This document shows, one piece after another, positions 17,178 to 25,333 of a DNA stretch of 44,361 bases. The translations under genes were made by a program, and so were the position numbers. Below the pieces are notes generated by a model. It was not told the DNA's origin and did no database searches. It worked only from the letters and a program-made list of their open reading frames with translations. Source of the DNA: Paracoccus wurundjeri (GTDB lineage: Bacteria; Pseudomonadota; Alphaproteobacteria; Rhodobacterales; Rhodobacteraceae); assembly GCF_030678915.1 (NCBI RefSeq), contig NZ_JAUUTZ010000033.1, positions 1-44,361 of the forward strand, in the 5' to 3' direction. Position 1 is the stretch's first letter; the number at the start of each line of letters is the position of its first letter.

Positions 17178-18008
17178 TCATCCTTTCACGGCACCGCCGG
17201 TCAGTCCGGCGACGATGTATTTCTGGGCGGCAAGGAAAAAGACGATCGCGGGAACGATGGTCAGGGTCACGAAGGCCAGCGTGCGGTTCCACTGGGTGAC
17301 GTATTCGCCCCGGAATTGCATCATGCCGAGCGGCCAGGTAAAGGCCTCGCGCGAGTTCAGTACGACCAGCGGCAGCAGGAAGTTGTTCCAGCTCTGGACG
17401 AAGACGAACACACCGACTGTCGCCAGGATCGGCGCGGACAGCGGCAGCGTGAAACGCCAGAAGAAGCGGACATAGCCGCAACCATCGATATAGGCGGCTT
17501 CGAACAGCTCCTTGGGCAATTGCTCGAAGAAAGTGCGGAAAAGCAGGATCGCCAGCGACAGGCTGAAGGCGGTCTGCGGCAGGATCACTGCCCACCACGT
17601 ATCCAGAAGTCCGATATCGCGCACCTTGATGAACAGCGGCAGGATAGCGGTGGCGAAGGGAAACATCAGCCCCAAGAGCAGGTAGGAGAACAGCATGCGC
17701 GAGCCGAAGAAGCGGATCTGCGCAAAGACGTAGGCGGCGGCGGAACCGACAATCAGCGTCAGTATGACGGCGGCGGAAGAGATCAGCAGCGAATTGCCGA
17801 GATAACGCCAGAATGCCGGGTCCGAGACGATCGAGCCGTAGAATTCGAGGTTCCAGCTTTCGGGCAGCGACAGGGCGCTGGTGCGGATCTCCGCATTGCT
17901 CTTGAAACCGCCCAGCACGGTGGCCAGCATCGGCGCCAGAACGAAACTGGCAACAACGCACAGGAATGCCACGCGCAGGATATTGCGGATCAACTGGCCA
18001 CGGGTCAT
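17178..18008 (-). CDS. Sugar ABC transporter permease, MalG type
   Basis: A 276-residue inner-membrane protein with six predicted transmembrane segments and the cytoplasmic EAA loop (ELFEAAYIDGCGYVRFFWRFTLPLS) that docks the ATPase. The N-terminal segment VAFLCVVASFVLAPMLATVL is the first helix. It overlaps the MalF-type gene by 4 bases (ATGA). It forms the translocation pore with that protein for xylosides or xylo-oligosaccharides. Confidence 0.94.
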   Translation of the reverse strand: MTRGQLIRNILRVAFLCVVASFVLAPMLATVLGGFKSNAEIRTSALSLPESWNLEFYGSIVSDPAFWRYLGNSLLISSAAVILTLIVGSAAAYVFAQIRFFGSRMLFSYLLLGLMFPFATAILPLFIKVRDIGLLDTWWAVILPQTAFSLSLAILLFRTFFEQLPKELFEAAYIDGCGYVRFFWRFTLPLSAPILATVGVFVFVQSWNNFLLPLVVLNSREAFTWPLGMMQFRGEYVTQWNRTLAFVTLTIVPAIVFFLAAQKYIVAGLTGGAVKG

Positions 18009-18931
18009 GCCTGCTTTCCCCTCGTGAAGATGCGCTGATAAAACAGCGCGACGGTGATCGCGGCGATAAACAGGATCACGCCGACCGCGCTGCCAAAGCC
18101 GATATTCAGCCGGGTCAGGCCGAAGGTGTAAAGATAGGTGACGATGGTATGGGTCTGGTTCGATGGCCCGCCATTGGTCAGCGGAATGATCACGTCGAAC
18201 ACCTGCAGCGCGCCGATAATGGCGAAGAATGCGCTGACGATGATCGCGGGCTTGATATGCGGGATCTGCACGTAGCGGACGATCTGCAACCGCTTAGCGC
18301 CTTCGATCCGGGCCGCTTCGATCTGGTCTTCGGGCACGCTTTGCAGGGCGGCAATATAGATCATCATGTGAAAGCCGAAATATTTCCAGACGATCACCGT
18401 CATCACCGCAGCAAAAGCCCATTCCCGATCTGCGAGGATGAAGAAGCTATCGGCCCCGAAAAAGCCGGCAATCGAGGCAGTGATGCCGTAATTGCCGTCG
18501 AAGACAAAGCTCCAGATCAGCCCCGCCGCCACCTCGGCAAGGATATAGGGCAGAAAGAAGATGAGCCGGAACACAGCGTTGGTGGGCGTCTTGCGATGGA
18601 TCAGAAGCGCCAGCAAAAGCGCCAGGGGCATCTGCAGGAACAATGAGACGGCGACGATCTTCAGTGTGTTGCCAACTGCCTTGTGAAAGATCGAATGTCC
18701 CGCGATCCGCTCGAAATTCTCCAGCCCGACGAACTCAGTGGGGGTGCCGTAGCCGTTCCAGTTGAAAAAGGAGTAATAGGCAGATTCCCCAAGCGGCAGC
18801 ATCACGAACAGGCTGAACAGGATCAGCGCGGGCGGCAGCAGGACAAGCGCGGCAGTGACGCGCCCGTTAGAGAGGCTGCGGCGCAGGCGCTCGGACGCCG
18901 GAAGGCGCCGGTTGGCAGCGGCGATTGTCAT
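18005..18931 (-). CDS. Sugar ABC transporter permease, MalF type
   Basis: A 308-residue inner-membrane protein with six transmembrane segments, starting VTAALVLLPPALILFSLFV, and an EAA loop (EDQIEAARIEGAKRLQIVRYVQIPHIKP). I choose the ATG at 18931 (MTIAAANRR) because GGAG lies about 7 bases upstream; a start at 18982 is open but has no such site. It is the second gene after the binding protein, 83 bases downstream, and pairs with the MalG-type permease. Confidence 0.92.
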   Translation of the reverse strand: MTIAAANRRLPASERLRRSLSNGRVTAALVLLPPALILFSLFVMLPLGESAYYSFFNWNGYGTPTEFVGLENFERIAGHSIFHKAVGNTLKIVAVSLFLQMPLALLLALLIHRKTPTNAVFRLIFFLPYILAEVAAGLIWSFVFDGNYGITASIAGFFGADSFFILADREWAFAAVMTVIVWKYFGFHMMIYIAALQSVPEDQIEAARIEGAKRLQIVRYVQIPHIKPAIIVSAFFAIIGALQVFDVIIPLTNGGPSNQTHTIVTYLYTFGLTRLNIGFGSAVGVILFIAAITVALFYQRIFTRGKQA

Positions 18932-19014
18932 GCCACACTCCGATCTGGCGAGGTAGAAGATGAAAACGGGTTCACGCTCCACTGCGATGGCGGCGCGTGA
19001 GCGTCAGTCAGGTA

Positions 19015-20277
19015 TCAGCGAAAATCCCATGCTTCCTGTATCTGGGCCGCCGCATCTTCGGGCGTGGTCGCGCCCTGGGCGAGATCTGCCGAGGCGTCGT
19101 TGACGGTTGCGCCAACCGAGGCCCCAAGGAACTGGTCCAGGAAGATCTGGTGATAACTGCTGTTTCCGATATGTTCGGCGACCTTGGCGAAGAATGGGTT
19201 TTCCAACGCATCGCCCGCGCCTTTCACGATCGGAATGAACAATTCCTGCCGCCCCCCTTCGCGCTGGTTCTCGGCATTCAGCATGAAGGCCAGGAATTCG
19301 ACGGCCTCCGGTTCGGCGGAATTCGAGACGGCCCATCCGTTGATCCCGCCAAGCGTGGCAGTTTCACCGCCGGGCGCGACCGGGTCGCTGATCGCGGGAA
19401 AGCTGATGATGGCAAGTTGTTCATCCGGCAGTCCCTCGCCGTTGGTGGAGCGTTCGCGCATCGGCAGATAATCCCAGTCCCCCATCAGGTGGAAGGCGCC
19501 CTCGCCGTCGGCGAACATGCCGCTGGCGGTTTCGTAGGTCGTGCCCATGAAGCCGGGCTGGAACGGCTCCATCTCGGTCAGCCGCTGGAATTCCTTGCCG
19601 GCTTCGATGAATGCCGCGTTCTCGAAACCGCCATCTTCGCCTGCCATCGCCTTTGCCACGGCATCCGGACCGCCTTCGCGCAGGGCCAGGTAGCTCCAGT
19701 AGAAATGCAGCGGCCATTTGTCCTGCCCACCCGCGATAATGGGCGTGATCCCGGCATCCCTGAGCGTCTGGACCGCGGCCAGGAAATCTTCCCAGCTTTT
19801 GATTGAGCCGATATCGATCCCGGCCTGTTCGGTCAGCGCGGTATTGGTCCAGAACACCACCTCGGTCGGGTATTGCGGCAGGCCGTAAAGCACATCATCG
19901 ACCGAATAGGCCTGCAATCCCGCTTCGGGCATGGTTTCTGCGAAGCCCTCGGGCAGCAGATCCGAGATCGGCTGCAGGAAACCCGCCTCTGCCTGTTCCA
20001 TCAGAGTCTGCCCGCCCCAGCTATAGAAGATGTCGGGTCGGGCATCCGATTGCAGCAATGTCGGCAGCTTGGATTTGTAAGCCTCGTTAGCGATGTATTC
20101 GAAGCTGATATCGACCCCTTCATGCTCGGCCTCGAAGGCCTGCGCGATCTGTTCGAAATAGGCTTCCTGCTCATCGTTCACCGCGACGCGCAGGACGTTG
20201 ATCACCGTCTGCGCATTAGCGGCCTGAACACCTGCGGCGCCAATCAGCGCTGCGAATGCCGCAATTGCATGTTTCAT
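19015..20277 (-). CDS. Sugar ABC transporter substrate-binding protein (xyloside/xylo-oligosaccharide type)
   Basis: A 420-residue periplasmic binding protein of the CUT1 (cluster 1) family. The Sec signal peptide is short and clean, MKHAIAAFAALIGAAGVQAANA, with likely cleavage before QTVIN. Mature landmarks are YFEQIAQAFEAEHEGVDI, DIFYSWGGQTLMEQAEAG (typical of this family), YGLPQYPTEVVFW and FHLMGDWDY. It is first in the operon after lacI, with a dyad-containing promoter region of 126 bp between. Ligand is inferred from the GH43 and xylA neighbours. Confidence 0.93.
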   Translation of the reverse strand: MKHAIAAFAALIGAAGVQAANAQTVINVLRVAVNDEQEAYFEQIAQAFEAEHEGVDISFEYIANEAYKSKLPTLLQSDARPDIFYSWGGQTLMEQAEAGFLQPISDLLPEGFAETMPEAGLQAYSVDDVLYGLPQYPTEVVFWTNTALTEQAGIDIGSIKSWEDFLAAVQTLRDAGITPIIAGGQDKWPLHFYWSYLALREGGPDAVAKAMAGEDGGFENAAFIEAGKEFQRLTEMEPFQPGFMGTTYETASGMFADGEGAFHLMGDWDYLPMRERSTNGEGLPDEQLAIISFPAISDPVAPGGETATLGGINGWAVSNSAEPEAVEFLAFMLNAENQREGGRQELFIPIVKGAGDALENPFFAKVAEHIGNSSYHQIFLDQFLGASVGATVNDASADLAQGATTPEDAAAQIQEAWDFR

Positions 20278-20337
20278 GTATTCCTCCCTGATATCGGCTT
20301 CCCGGTCAGCACTCTGACTGACGAAGAATCGAGTTTA

Positions 20338-20355
20338 TTGACGAACGTACGTCAA
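20338..20355. promoter_or_regulatory. Candidate LacI operator and -35 box before the xyloside operon
   Basis: TTGACGAACGTACGTCAA is an 18-bp palindrome with two mismatched central positions, 60 bp before the binding-protein start. Read on the minus strand its TTGACG is also a good -35 box, with a weaker TCGATT 17 bases on. A repressor bound here would cover the promoter. A related TTGACG half-site precedes lacI itself (21464-21477). Confidence 0.55.
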
Positions 20356-20403
20356 AAAATTCGATCATGCAATGGTGAACTCCACGGCAGCCGGCGAGGA
20401 ATG

Positions 20404-21426
20404 TTACGGCAGGTTGTCGCGCAGATAGACCTCGACGCCGATCCGCTGCGCGTCCGGATCGATGGGCGAGCCGTCGATCAGCGCCTGCAGCAGTTCGACC
20501 GCAACCCTGATTTCCTGGGCCCGGTCCTGATGGATCACAGCATCAAAACTGCCGTCAAGCAGGGCTTCGCGGGAATAGGCAGTGAGTTCGTGAACCACGA
20601 CGGACGGCCGCCGCTCGGCTGGCAGCGGGGCGATGGCGCGCGCAACGCCGCGATTGCCGGCACCGAGACTATATATCCCGACCACGTCGGGCGTGCCTGA
20701 CAGCATATCCGTCAATCGGTCCCCGACGATTTCCTGATCGTCGAAACCTTCCAGCGGGGGAAGAACCTCCTGCTCGGGAAACTCCGATCTCAGCACCTGC
20801 TCGAAACCAAGCCGCCTCTCGGCATGGTCCCGCACCAGCATCGACCCCGCCACAAGGGCAATCCGCCCGGGCCGCCAGCGACAGAACCGCCCCAGCAGGC
20901 TGGCTGCGGTGCGCCCGGCCTGCACATTGTCGATGCCGACGAAACGCTGCCTTTGCGATGACGGCAGGTCCGATACGAGCGTGACCGCCGCGATACCCTT
21001 GCCGCGCAGTTCCGCCAATGCCGCGCGCACGATGGCGGAATCGGTCGCAACCAGCGCCACGCCATCCGTTCCCTGCGGATCAACCCGCCTGAGGGCGTCA
21101 GCCAGTGCGGCATCGTCGAAAGCGGGTACATTGGTGACGGAAATCGCGGTGAATTCCCAGGCATCCATCTGCGCGGCGATCTCCTGCTCCAGCCCGCGCA
21201 TAAAACTGTTCCCGCCGCCCGGCAGGATGAAAAGCAGCCGATAACGCCGCTTCCGCGACAGATTGGCGGCCGCGATATTCCGTTCATAGCCGAGCTGCCT
21301 TATAGCCTCGGCAACCCGGTTTTGCGTCACGCTCTTGACGCCCTCACGTCCGTTCAGAACGCGATCCACCGTAGAAAGACTTACTCCGGCGACACGCGCC
21401 ACATCATGGATGGTTGGTCGGGACAT
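20404..21426 (-). CDS. LacI-family repressor of the xyloside operon
   Basis: A 340-residue LacI/PurR-type regulator. The helix-turn-helix and hinge are canonical: TIHDVARVAGVSLSTVDRVLNGREGVKSVTQNRV, then LGYERN. The effector domain (about 60-340) is of the periplasmic-binding type 1 fold (RLLFILPGGGNSFM, VALVATDS, IAAVTLVSDLP). It lies directly upstream of and co-directional with the transporter genes, with an operator-like palindrome on each side of the gene. It probably represses the operon in the absence of a xylose-containing sugar. Confidence 0.92.
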   Translation of the reverse strand: MSRPTIHDVARVAGVSLSTVDRVLNGREGVKSVTQNRVAEAIRQLGYERNIAAANLSRKRRYRLLFILPGGGNSFMRGLEQEIAAQMDAWEFTAISVTNVPAFDDAALADALRRVDPQGTDGVALVATDSAIVRAALAELRGKGIAAVTLVSDLPSSQRQRFVGIDNVQAGRTAASLLGRFCRWRPGRIALVAGSMLVRDHAERRLGFEQVLRSEFPEQEVLPPLEGFDDQEIVGDRLTDMLSGTPDVVGIYSLGAGNRGVARAIAPLPAERRPSVVVHELTAYSREALLDGSFDAVIHQDRAQEIRVAVELLQALIDGSPIDPDAQRIGVEVYLRDNLP

Positions 21427-21463
21427 GGGATGCTCGATGCTTGAGGTATTGACTTGCCGCGTT

Positions 21464-21477
21464 TTGACGATCGTAAA
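21464..21477. promoter_or_regulatory. Candidate LacI operator upstream of the first lacI gene
   Basis: TTGACGATCGTAAA: symmetrical around GATC with one mismatched pair, 38 bp before the lacI start at 21426. It shares the TTGACG half with the site at 20338, which suggests autoregulation. Confidence 0.42.
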
Positions 21478-21539
21478 TCAAATCTTCGGGAATCAACAAG
21501 GTGTAATCAGGAACGGTCAAATTTCCGATTGCTGGCGGT

Positions 21540-22583
21540 TCATCGGATGATAGCCTCATTCTCGTTCCCGGTGGTAACAAGGCTTGTTCTTGCCAGATGC
21601 TGGCAATCGCGTGGATCCGCCCCGCCGATCCGTTTCAGCAGCAATTCCGCCAGAGCCCGCCCGGTGGATACATGCGAGAAATGCGAAGCGTGCACCTTGG
21701 TCGCCACATATTTGCCGATACTGGTTCCCGAGCGCAGGGCGAAACCGATTCGTTGGACATCATCACCGATCCGGTCCCGGACACCGGCGCGCGCACCAAG
21801 GAATGTCAACTCGTTGGAGCAAACGAAGCCGTCAGCTCCCTGTTCGAGAAGCGGACCGACAGCTGCACGTGCGACATCCGCAGCAAGCACGGAATGGTAG
21901 CGCAGGGCGCTATCGGGATCGACCCCATGCTCGCTCAAGGCGCGTTCATAGCCCCGCAGCCTTTGCCGGACATAGGTGTAGCGCGGATCCCCGTCGATCA
22001 TAGCAACCCGCCTACAACCGTCACGCAGCAGGGCATCGGTGCTTTGCCAGGCCGCAAATTCGTTGTCGATGTCGAACCAGGCATGCTCGGAGAACAGCTC
22101 GGTGCGGCCATAGGTGACAAAGGAGAAATCTGCCTCCAGCAGATATTTTACCCGCGCGTCCTGCAATTCGGTGAGATCGAGGATCATCCCATCGGCAAGG
22201 CGGCCCCGGACGACCTCCCGGATACGCTCGATCGCCGATCCGTCGCGGGGGGCCGGAACCACCCGGACCGCGTAATCGGTGCCGGCAAGGCATTTGTGAA
22301 AACCGTTCAGGATGCCGACGGCGCCGGAATCCCCGATCTCTTCCTCTTCGGCGAAATCCAGGAATGCCATGGCGACCAGCGTCTTGCCGGTGCGCAGCTT
22401 GGCGCCCTCCAGGTTACGGACATAGCCGAGCCGGTCGGCGGTTTCGCGGACCTTTCGTACCGTTTCCGGTCCGACCTTGTAACCATCCTTCAATGCACGC
22501 GCGACGGTCGTCACCGATACGCCAAGCTCGTTGGCGATGGTTTTCAATGTTACGGGACTGCCGCTTGAGCCGGAACGCTCCAT
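21540..22583 (-). CDS. LacI-family regulator, coupled to the GH2 gene
   Basis: A 347-residue LacI-type regulator: VTLKTIANELGVSVTTVARALKDGYKVGPETVRKV for the DNA-binding helices, LGYVRN hinge, then a type 1 periplasmic-binding effector domain (GDPRYTYVRQRLRGYERAL, GADGFVCSNELTFLG). I choose the ATG at 22583 because it shares its A with the stop codon of the GH2 gene (TGATG). The open frame extends 36 codons further upstream but would overlap that gene by 109 bases. Having the regulator as the distal, coupled gene means repressor supply rises with enzyme supply, a simple negative feedback. Confidence 0.88.
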   Translation of the reverse strand: MERSGSSGSPVTLKTIANELGVSVTTVARALKDGYKVGPETVRKVRETADRLGYVRNLEGAKLRTGKTLVAMAFLDFAEEEEIGDSGAVGILNGFHKCLAGTDYAVRVVPAPRDGSAIERIREVVRGRLADGMILDLTELQDARVKYLLEADFSFVTYGRTELFSEHAWFDIDNEFAAWQSTDALLRDGCRRVAMIDGDPRYTYVRQRLRGYERALSEHGVDPDSALRYHSVLAADVARAAVGPLLEQGADGFVCSNELTFLGARAGVRDRIGDDVQRIGFALRSGTSIGKYVATKVHASHFSHVSTGRALAELLLKRIGGADPRDCQHLARTSLVTTGNENEAIIR

Positions 22584-25039
22584 CACCAACCTTTCAAAGC
22601 CCTCAATTCTGGTGGCCGGATGGGCAGATCCGCGGGCCTCTGGCGAAGCGCCTTCAGAATCCGCCGCCGGCCGGGAAGCAGGGTCATGCAATTATCGGAC
22701 CAGATCGTATCGCCGCCGAGGTCCCATGTCACCCAGAATGCTGGATAATCCGTGAAAAACGCGACCTGGGGCGCACCATCAGCCGCGACCCCGGCTTCAA
22801 CAGTTATTTCCGGGGATCGAAGATCGTATTCCTTCGGCCGCTTCGGCAGGTAATCATTCTCACCACGATGACTCCCGTCAGCATCGCTCCAGTCGAAATG
22901 CAGGAATGCATCCTGCCCGAGGCTGTCGGGGGACAGGCGGGCGATCTCGGTCGCTCTATCCGCGGGGCATGGCTGTCTCCATTCGCCGAGCCCCCGCATC
23001 TCGCCCGTGATCCGGACCGAGCGGGCCGCGACAGTCAGCGAAGCCGGCTCATTCGTGTCATTGACCGCATAAAGCACGATCTCTCCCGTCTCGGCATCAG
23101 GCTGGGCCGTCACCATGACCGGCGCATAAAAGCGACGCGCCATGTAGTTAACCGCCTTCCAAGCACCGCCATATTCAAGGCTGGACCAGCTTGCCACCGG
23201 CCATGAGTCGTTAAGCTGCCAATACAGTGCACCCATGCAGCGCGGCTTGGCGGCGCGCCAGCTTTCGATTGCGGTCTTCATCGCCAGGCCCTGCGAGATC
23301 TGGCTCAACCAGATCATGTCGTCGAAGGAATCGGGGAACGGAAAGTAACGCGCGATCGTCTCGACGATGCGGCTGTTGCCGCCGGGGTTGCGCTGATGGA
23401 CATCCATCACCCCGGAGGAAACATTCCGGTCCGCCGCTTCGGTAAAGCTTTCGATCACCCGCGCTGACGGGAAGGACTGAAAGCCGAATTCCGAGCAGAA
23501 GCGCGGCCGGACACTCCGGTAATGTTCGAAATCTTTGGCCGAGTGCCAGACATCCCAGAAATGCATGTCGCCGCTAGTGTCGTTATGCCAGCTATCGCCG
23601 AAATTCAGCGGCCCGACGGATGGCGAAGAGGGCCACCACGGAATGCCCGGGGCTTCGTCCTCGACGATCTCTTCCAGTGCATGGTTCAGCCGGTCATACA
23701 TGGCAAGGTAGCGATCCCGGTCGGCCTTGCTTTCCGGGAACCAGCCGATCGCACCGATCAGTTCGTTGTCCCCGCACCAGAGCGCCATGCAGGGATGCAC
23801 GGACAGGCGGCGGACCTGTTGCCGGGTCTCGTTTCGCACCATGTCGAGCCATTGCCGGTCGGCGGCAGGGTAGAGATTGCAGGCGAACATGAAATCCTGC
23901 CAGACCATCAGCCCACGTTCTGAGCACATTTCATAGAAGAAATCCGGCTCGTAGCAGCCGCCGCCCCAGACCCGGATCATGTTCATATTCGTCATCACCG
24001 CGCTGTCGAGCAGATCGGCGACGGTTTCCTCCGTCGCGCGGGCGGGCAGAGCGTCGGCTGGGACCCAGTTGGCGCCGCGCATGAATATCTCTCGCCCGTT
24101 CACCCGGAAGGCGAAGCGGTTGCCGATGCCGTCGGCATCGCTGAGAAGCTCCACCTCTCGCAGACCGATATGAAGCTTGCGGCTCTGATCCCCAATCCGC
24201 AGGTCGACATCGTACATTTCCTGCCCCCCGTGTCCGGCCGGCCACCACAGGCGCGGATTGTCGATCCAGATCGAGATGGTGCTGCGATTCCCGCCCGGCC
24301 AAAGCCGGAACCGCTCGACCACGGACTGCCCATCCATGCGGATCACCGCCTCTGTTTCCACCGACCGCGCCACTTCCGTCATCAGGTCGATCTCAATCCG
24401 CACGCGGCCGCCCTCGTGAAACTGCCGGAGCAGCACATCATCCAGCCGCAACGCATCGCTGCGCCGCAGGCGAATGCCGCCATGCACCCCGATCGGGCTG
24501 AGCGCAATATTCCAGTCCCATCCCGCGTCGCATTGCGGCTTTCGCAGGAAATTGTAATGCGGCAGCCGGTTGTTCCAATGGATATGGGGCACGGGGAAGG
24601 GAAAGGCACCGGCCTTGTCCCGCGCGATCCGGGTATTCGACAGGAAGCGGATGACAAGATGGTTGCTGCCCTCGACCACCGCCTCGGTCACGTCGAGGTC
24701 ATGGCGCAGGAAACGGTTCCCCAGATGACCGATCTCGACCCCGTTCAGGCTCACGATCGCATGGCAATCGACCCCGTCCAGCGTCAGGGTGTGACGGCCA
24801 TCGTGCAACACACCGAGATCAAAGCTGCGCTCGGCCAGCCATTCGCTTTCATGTATCCAGTCAAGCTCGGCCTCGCGGTCGCGCCAATAGGGATCCGCGA
24901 TGACACCATGCGCCAGCAGGACGGAATGAATATCGTTCGGGAAGTCCATGGGCAACGAAGGCCCACCCCCTGCGCGAGCCAGCGTCCAGCCCTCGTCGAG
25001 CGAAAGATCCGGCAACACGGCTTCCATCTGCATATCCAT
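22583..25039 (-). CDS. Glycoside hydrolase family 2, beta-mannosidase-like
   Basis: An 818-residue retaining glycosidase, the length of GH2 beta-mannosidases. The N-terminal jelly-roll domain starts near LDEGWTLARAG and includes YDVDLRIGDQ. The TIM barrel (about 300-600) has FMRGANWVPADALPAR, MIRVWGGGCYEPDFFYEMCSE, the acid/base Glu in ALWCGDNEL and the nucleophile Glu in FCSEFGFQSFPS. MGALYWQLNDSWPVASWSSLEYGG is typical of beta-mannosidases. There is no signal peptide, so it acts on imported oligosaccharides. Start: AGGAGG lies 9 bases before the ATG at 25039; the longer frame from 25108 lacks this. It is divergent from the ABC importer and coupled to lacI downstream. Confidence 0.9.
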   Translation of the reverse strand: MDMQMEAVLPDLSLDEGWTLARAGGGPSLPMDFPNDIHSVLLAHGVIADPYWRDREAELDWIHESEWLAERSFDLGVLHDGRHTLTLDGVDCHAIVSLNGVEIGHLGNRFLRHDLDVTEAVVEGSNHLVIRFLSNTRIARDKAGAFPFPVPHIHWNNRLPHYNFLRKPQCDAGWDWNIALSPIGVHGGIRLRRSDALRLDDVLLRQFHEGGRVRIEIDLMTEVARSVETEAVIRMDGQSVVERFRLWPGGNRSTISIWIDNPRLWWPAGHGGQEMYDVDLRIGDQSRKLHIGLREVELLSDADGIGNRFAFRVNGREIFMRGANWVPADALPARATEETVADLLDSAVMTNMNMIRVWGGGCYEPDFFYEMCSERGLMVWQDFMFACNLYPAADRQWLDMVRNETRQQVRRLSVHPCMALWCGDNELIGAIGWFPESKADRDRYLAMYDRLNHALEEIVEDEAPGIPWWPSSPSVGPLNFGDSWHNDTSGDMHFWDVWHSAKDFEHYRSVRPRFCSEFGFQSFPSARVIESFTEAADRNVSSGVMDVHQRNPGGNSRIVETIARYFPFPDSFDDMIWLSQISQGLAMKTAIESWRAAKPRCMGALYWQLNDSWPVASWSSLEYGGAWKAVNYMARRFYAPVMVTAQPDAETGEIVLYAVNDTNEPASLTVAARSVRITGEMRGLGEWRQPCPADRATEIARLSPDSLGQDAFLHFDWSDADGSHRGENDYLPKRPKEYDLRSPEITVEAGVAADGAPQVAFFTDYPAFWVTWDLGGDTIWSDNCMTLLPGRRRILKALRQRPADLPIRPPELRALKGW

Positions 25040-25155
25040 CGAATGCGATCCTCCTGTTCGCGGGCAGGCGGAAAAGCGACATTTCCGGTCCACGCATATG
25101 GCGCTCAAACCCCTGCTCCTTCAGGTCGGGTGGAGCCTTAGGATATAAATAGGTA

Positions 25156-25182
25156 TAACGATAAACCATACAAAAATCGTTA
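25156..25182. promoter_or_regulatory. Inverted repeat in the divergent promoter region (GH2 side)
   Basis: TAACGAT and ATCGTTA arms separated by 13 bases, about 117 bp upstream of the GH2 start. The halves resemble the TTAACGTTAA site on the other side of this spacer, so both could bind the same LacI-type protein. Confidence 0.42.
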
Positions 25183-25196
25183 CATCTAGCGTTGGT

Positions 25197-25206
25197 TTGA
25201 CGTCAA
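25197..25206. promoter_or_regulatory. TTGACGTCAA palindrome in the divergent promoter region
   Basis: A perfect 10-bp palindrome near the centre of the 294-bp spacer. It carries the same TTGACG half as the sites at 20338 and 21464, though with different spacing. It may be a regulator site or a -35 box. Confidence 0.35.
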
Positions 25207-25275
25207 TGTAATCTTCGCAATATTTGGTAAGTTACCGCAATCATTCCGGAAAAATTTGTTGGTCGAATGGCAGGT

Positions 25276-25290
25276 ATAAATTAACGTTAA
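25276..25290. promoter_or_regulatory. -10-like box overlapping a TTAACGTTAA palindrome
   Basis: TATAAA (25276) runs directly into the perfect palindrome TTAACGTTAA (25281-25290), 44 bp before the binding-protein start. The central CG of the palindrome is typical of LacI-family operators. A repressor bound here would block the plus-strand promoter. Confidence 0.45.
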
Positions 25291-25333
25291 ACCTGTGCAT
25301 TGATTCGATCGAACAGTTCCACAGGGAGGCGAC

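Noticed and set aside
16151..17299. Long plus-strand open frame (382 codons) opposite the GH43 gene
   Set aside because: It mirrors a clear GH43 enzyme with all catalytic residues. Long antisense frames are common in GC-rich genes, and its translation looks like no protein family.
17136..18038. Plus-strand 300-codon frame opposite the MalG-type permease
   Set aside because: It is very rich in Gln, Asp, Arg and Gly, as expected from the reverse of a hydrophobic permease. No ribosome site or family match is visible.
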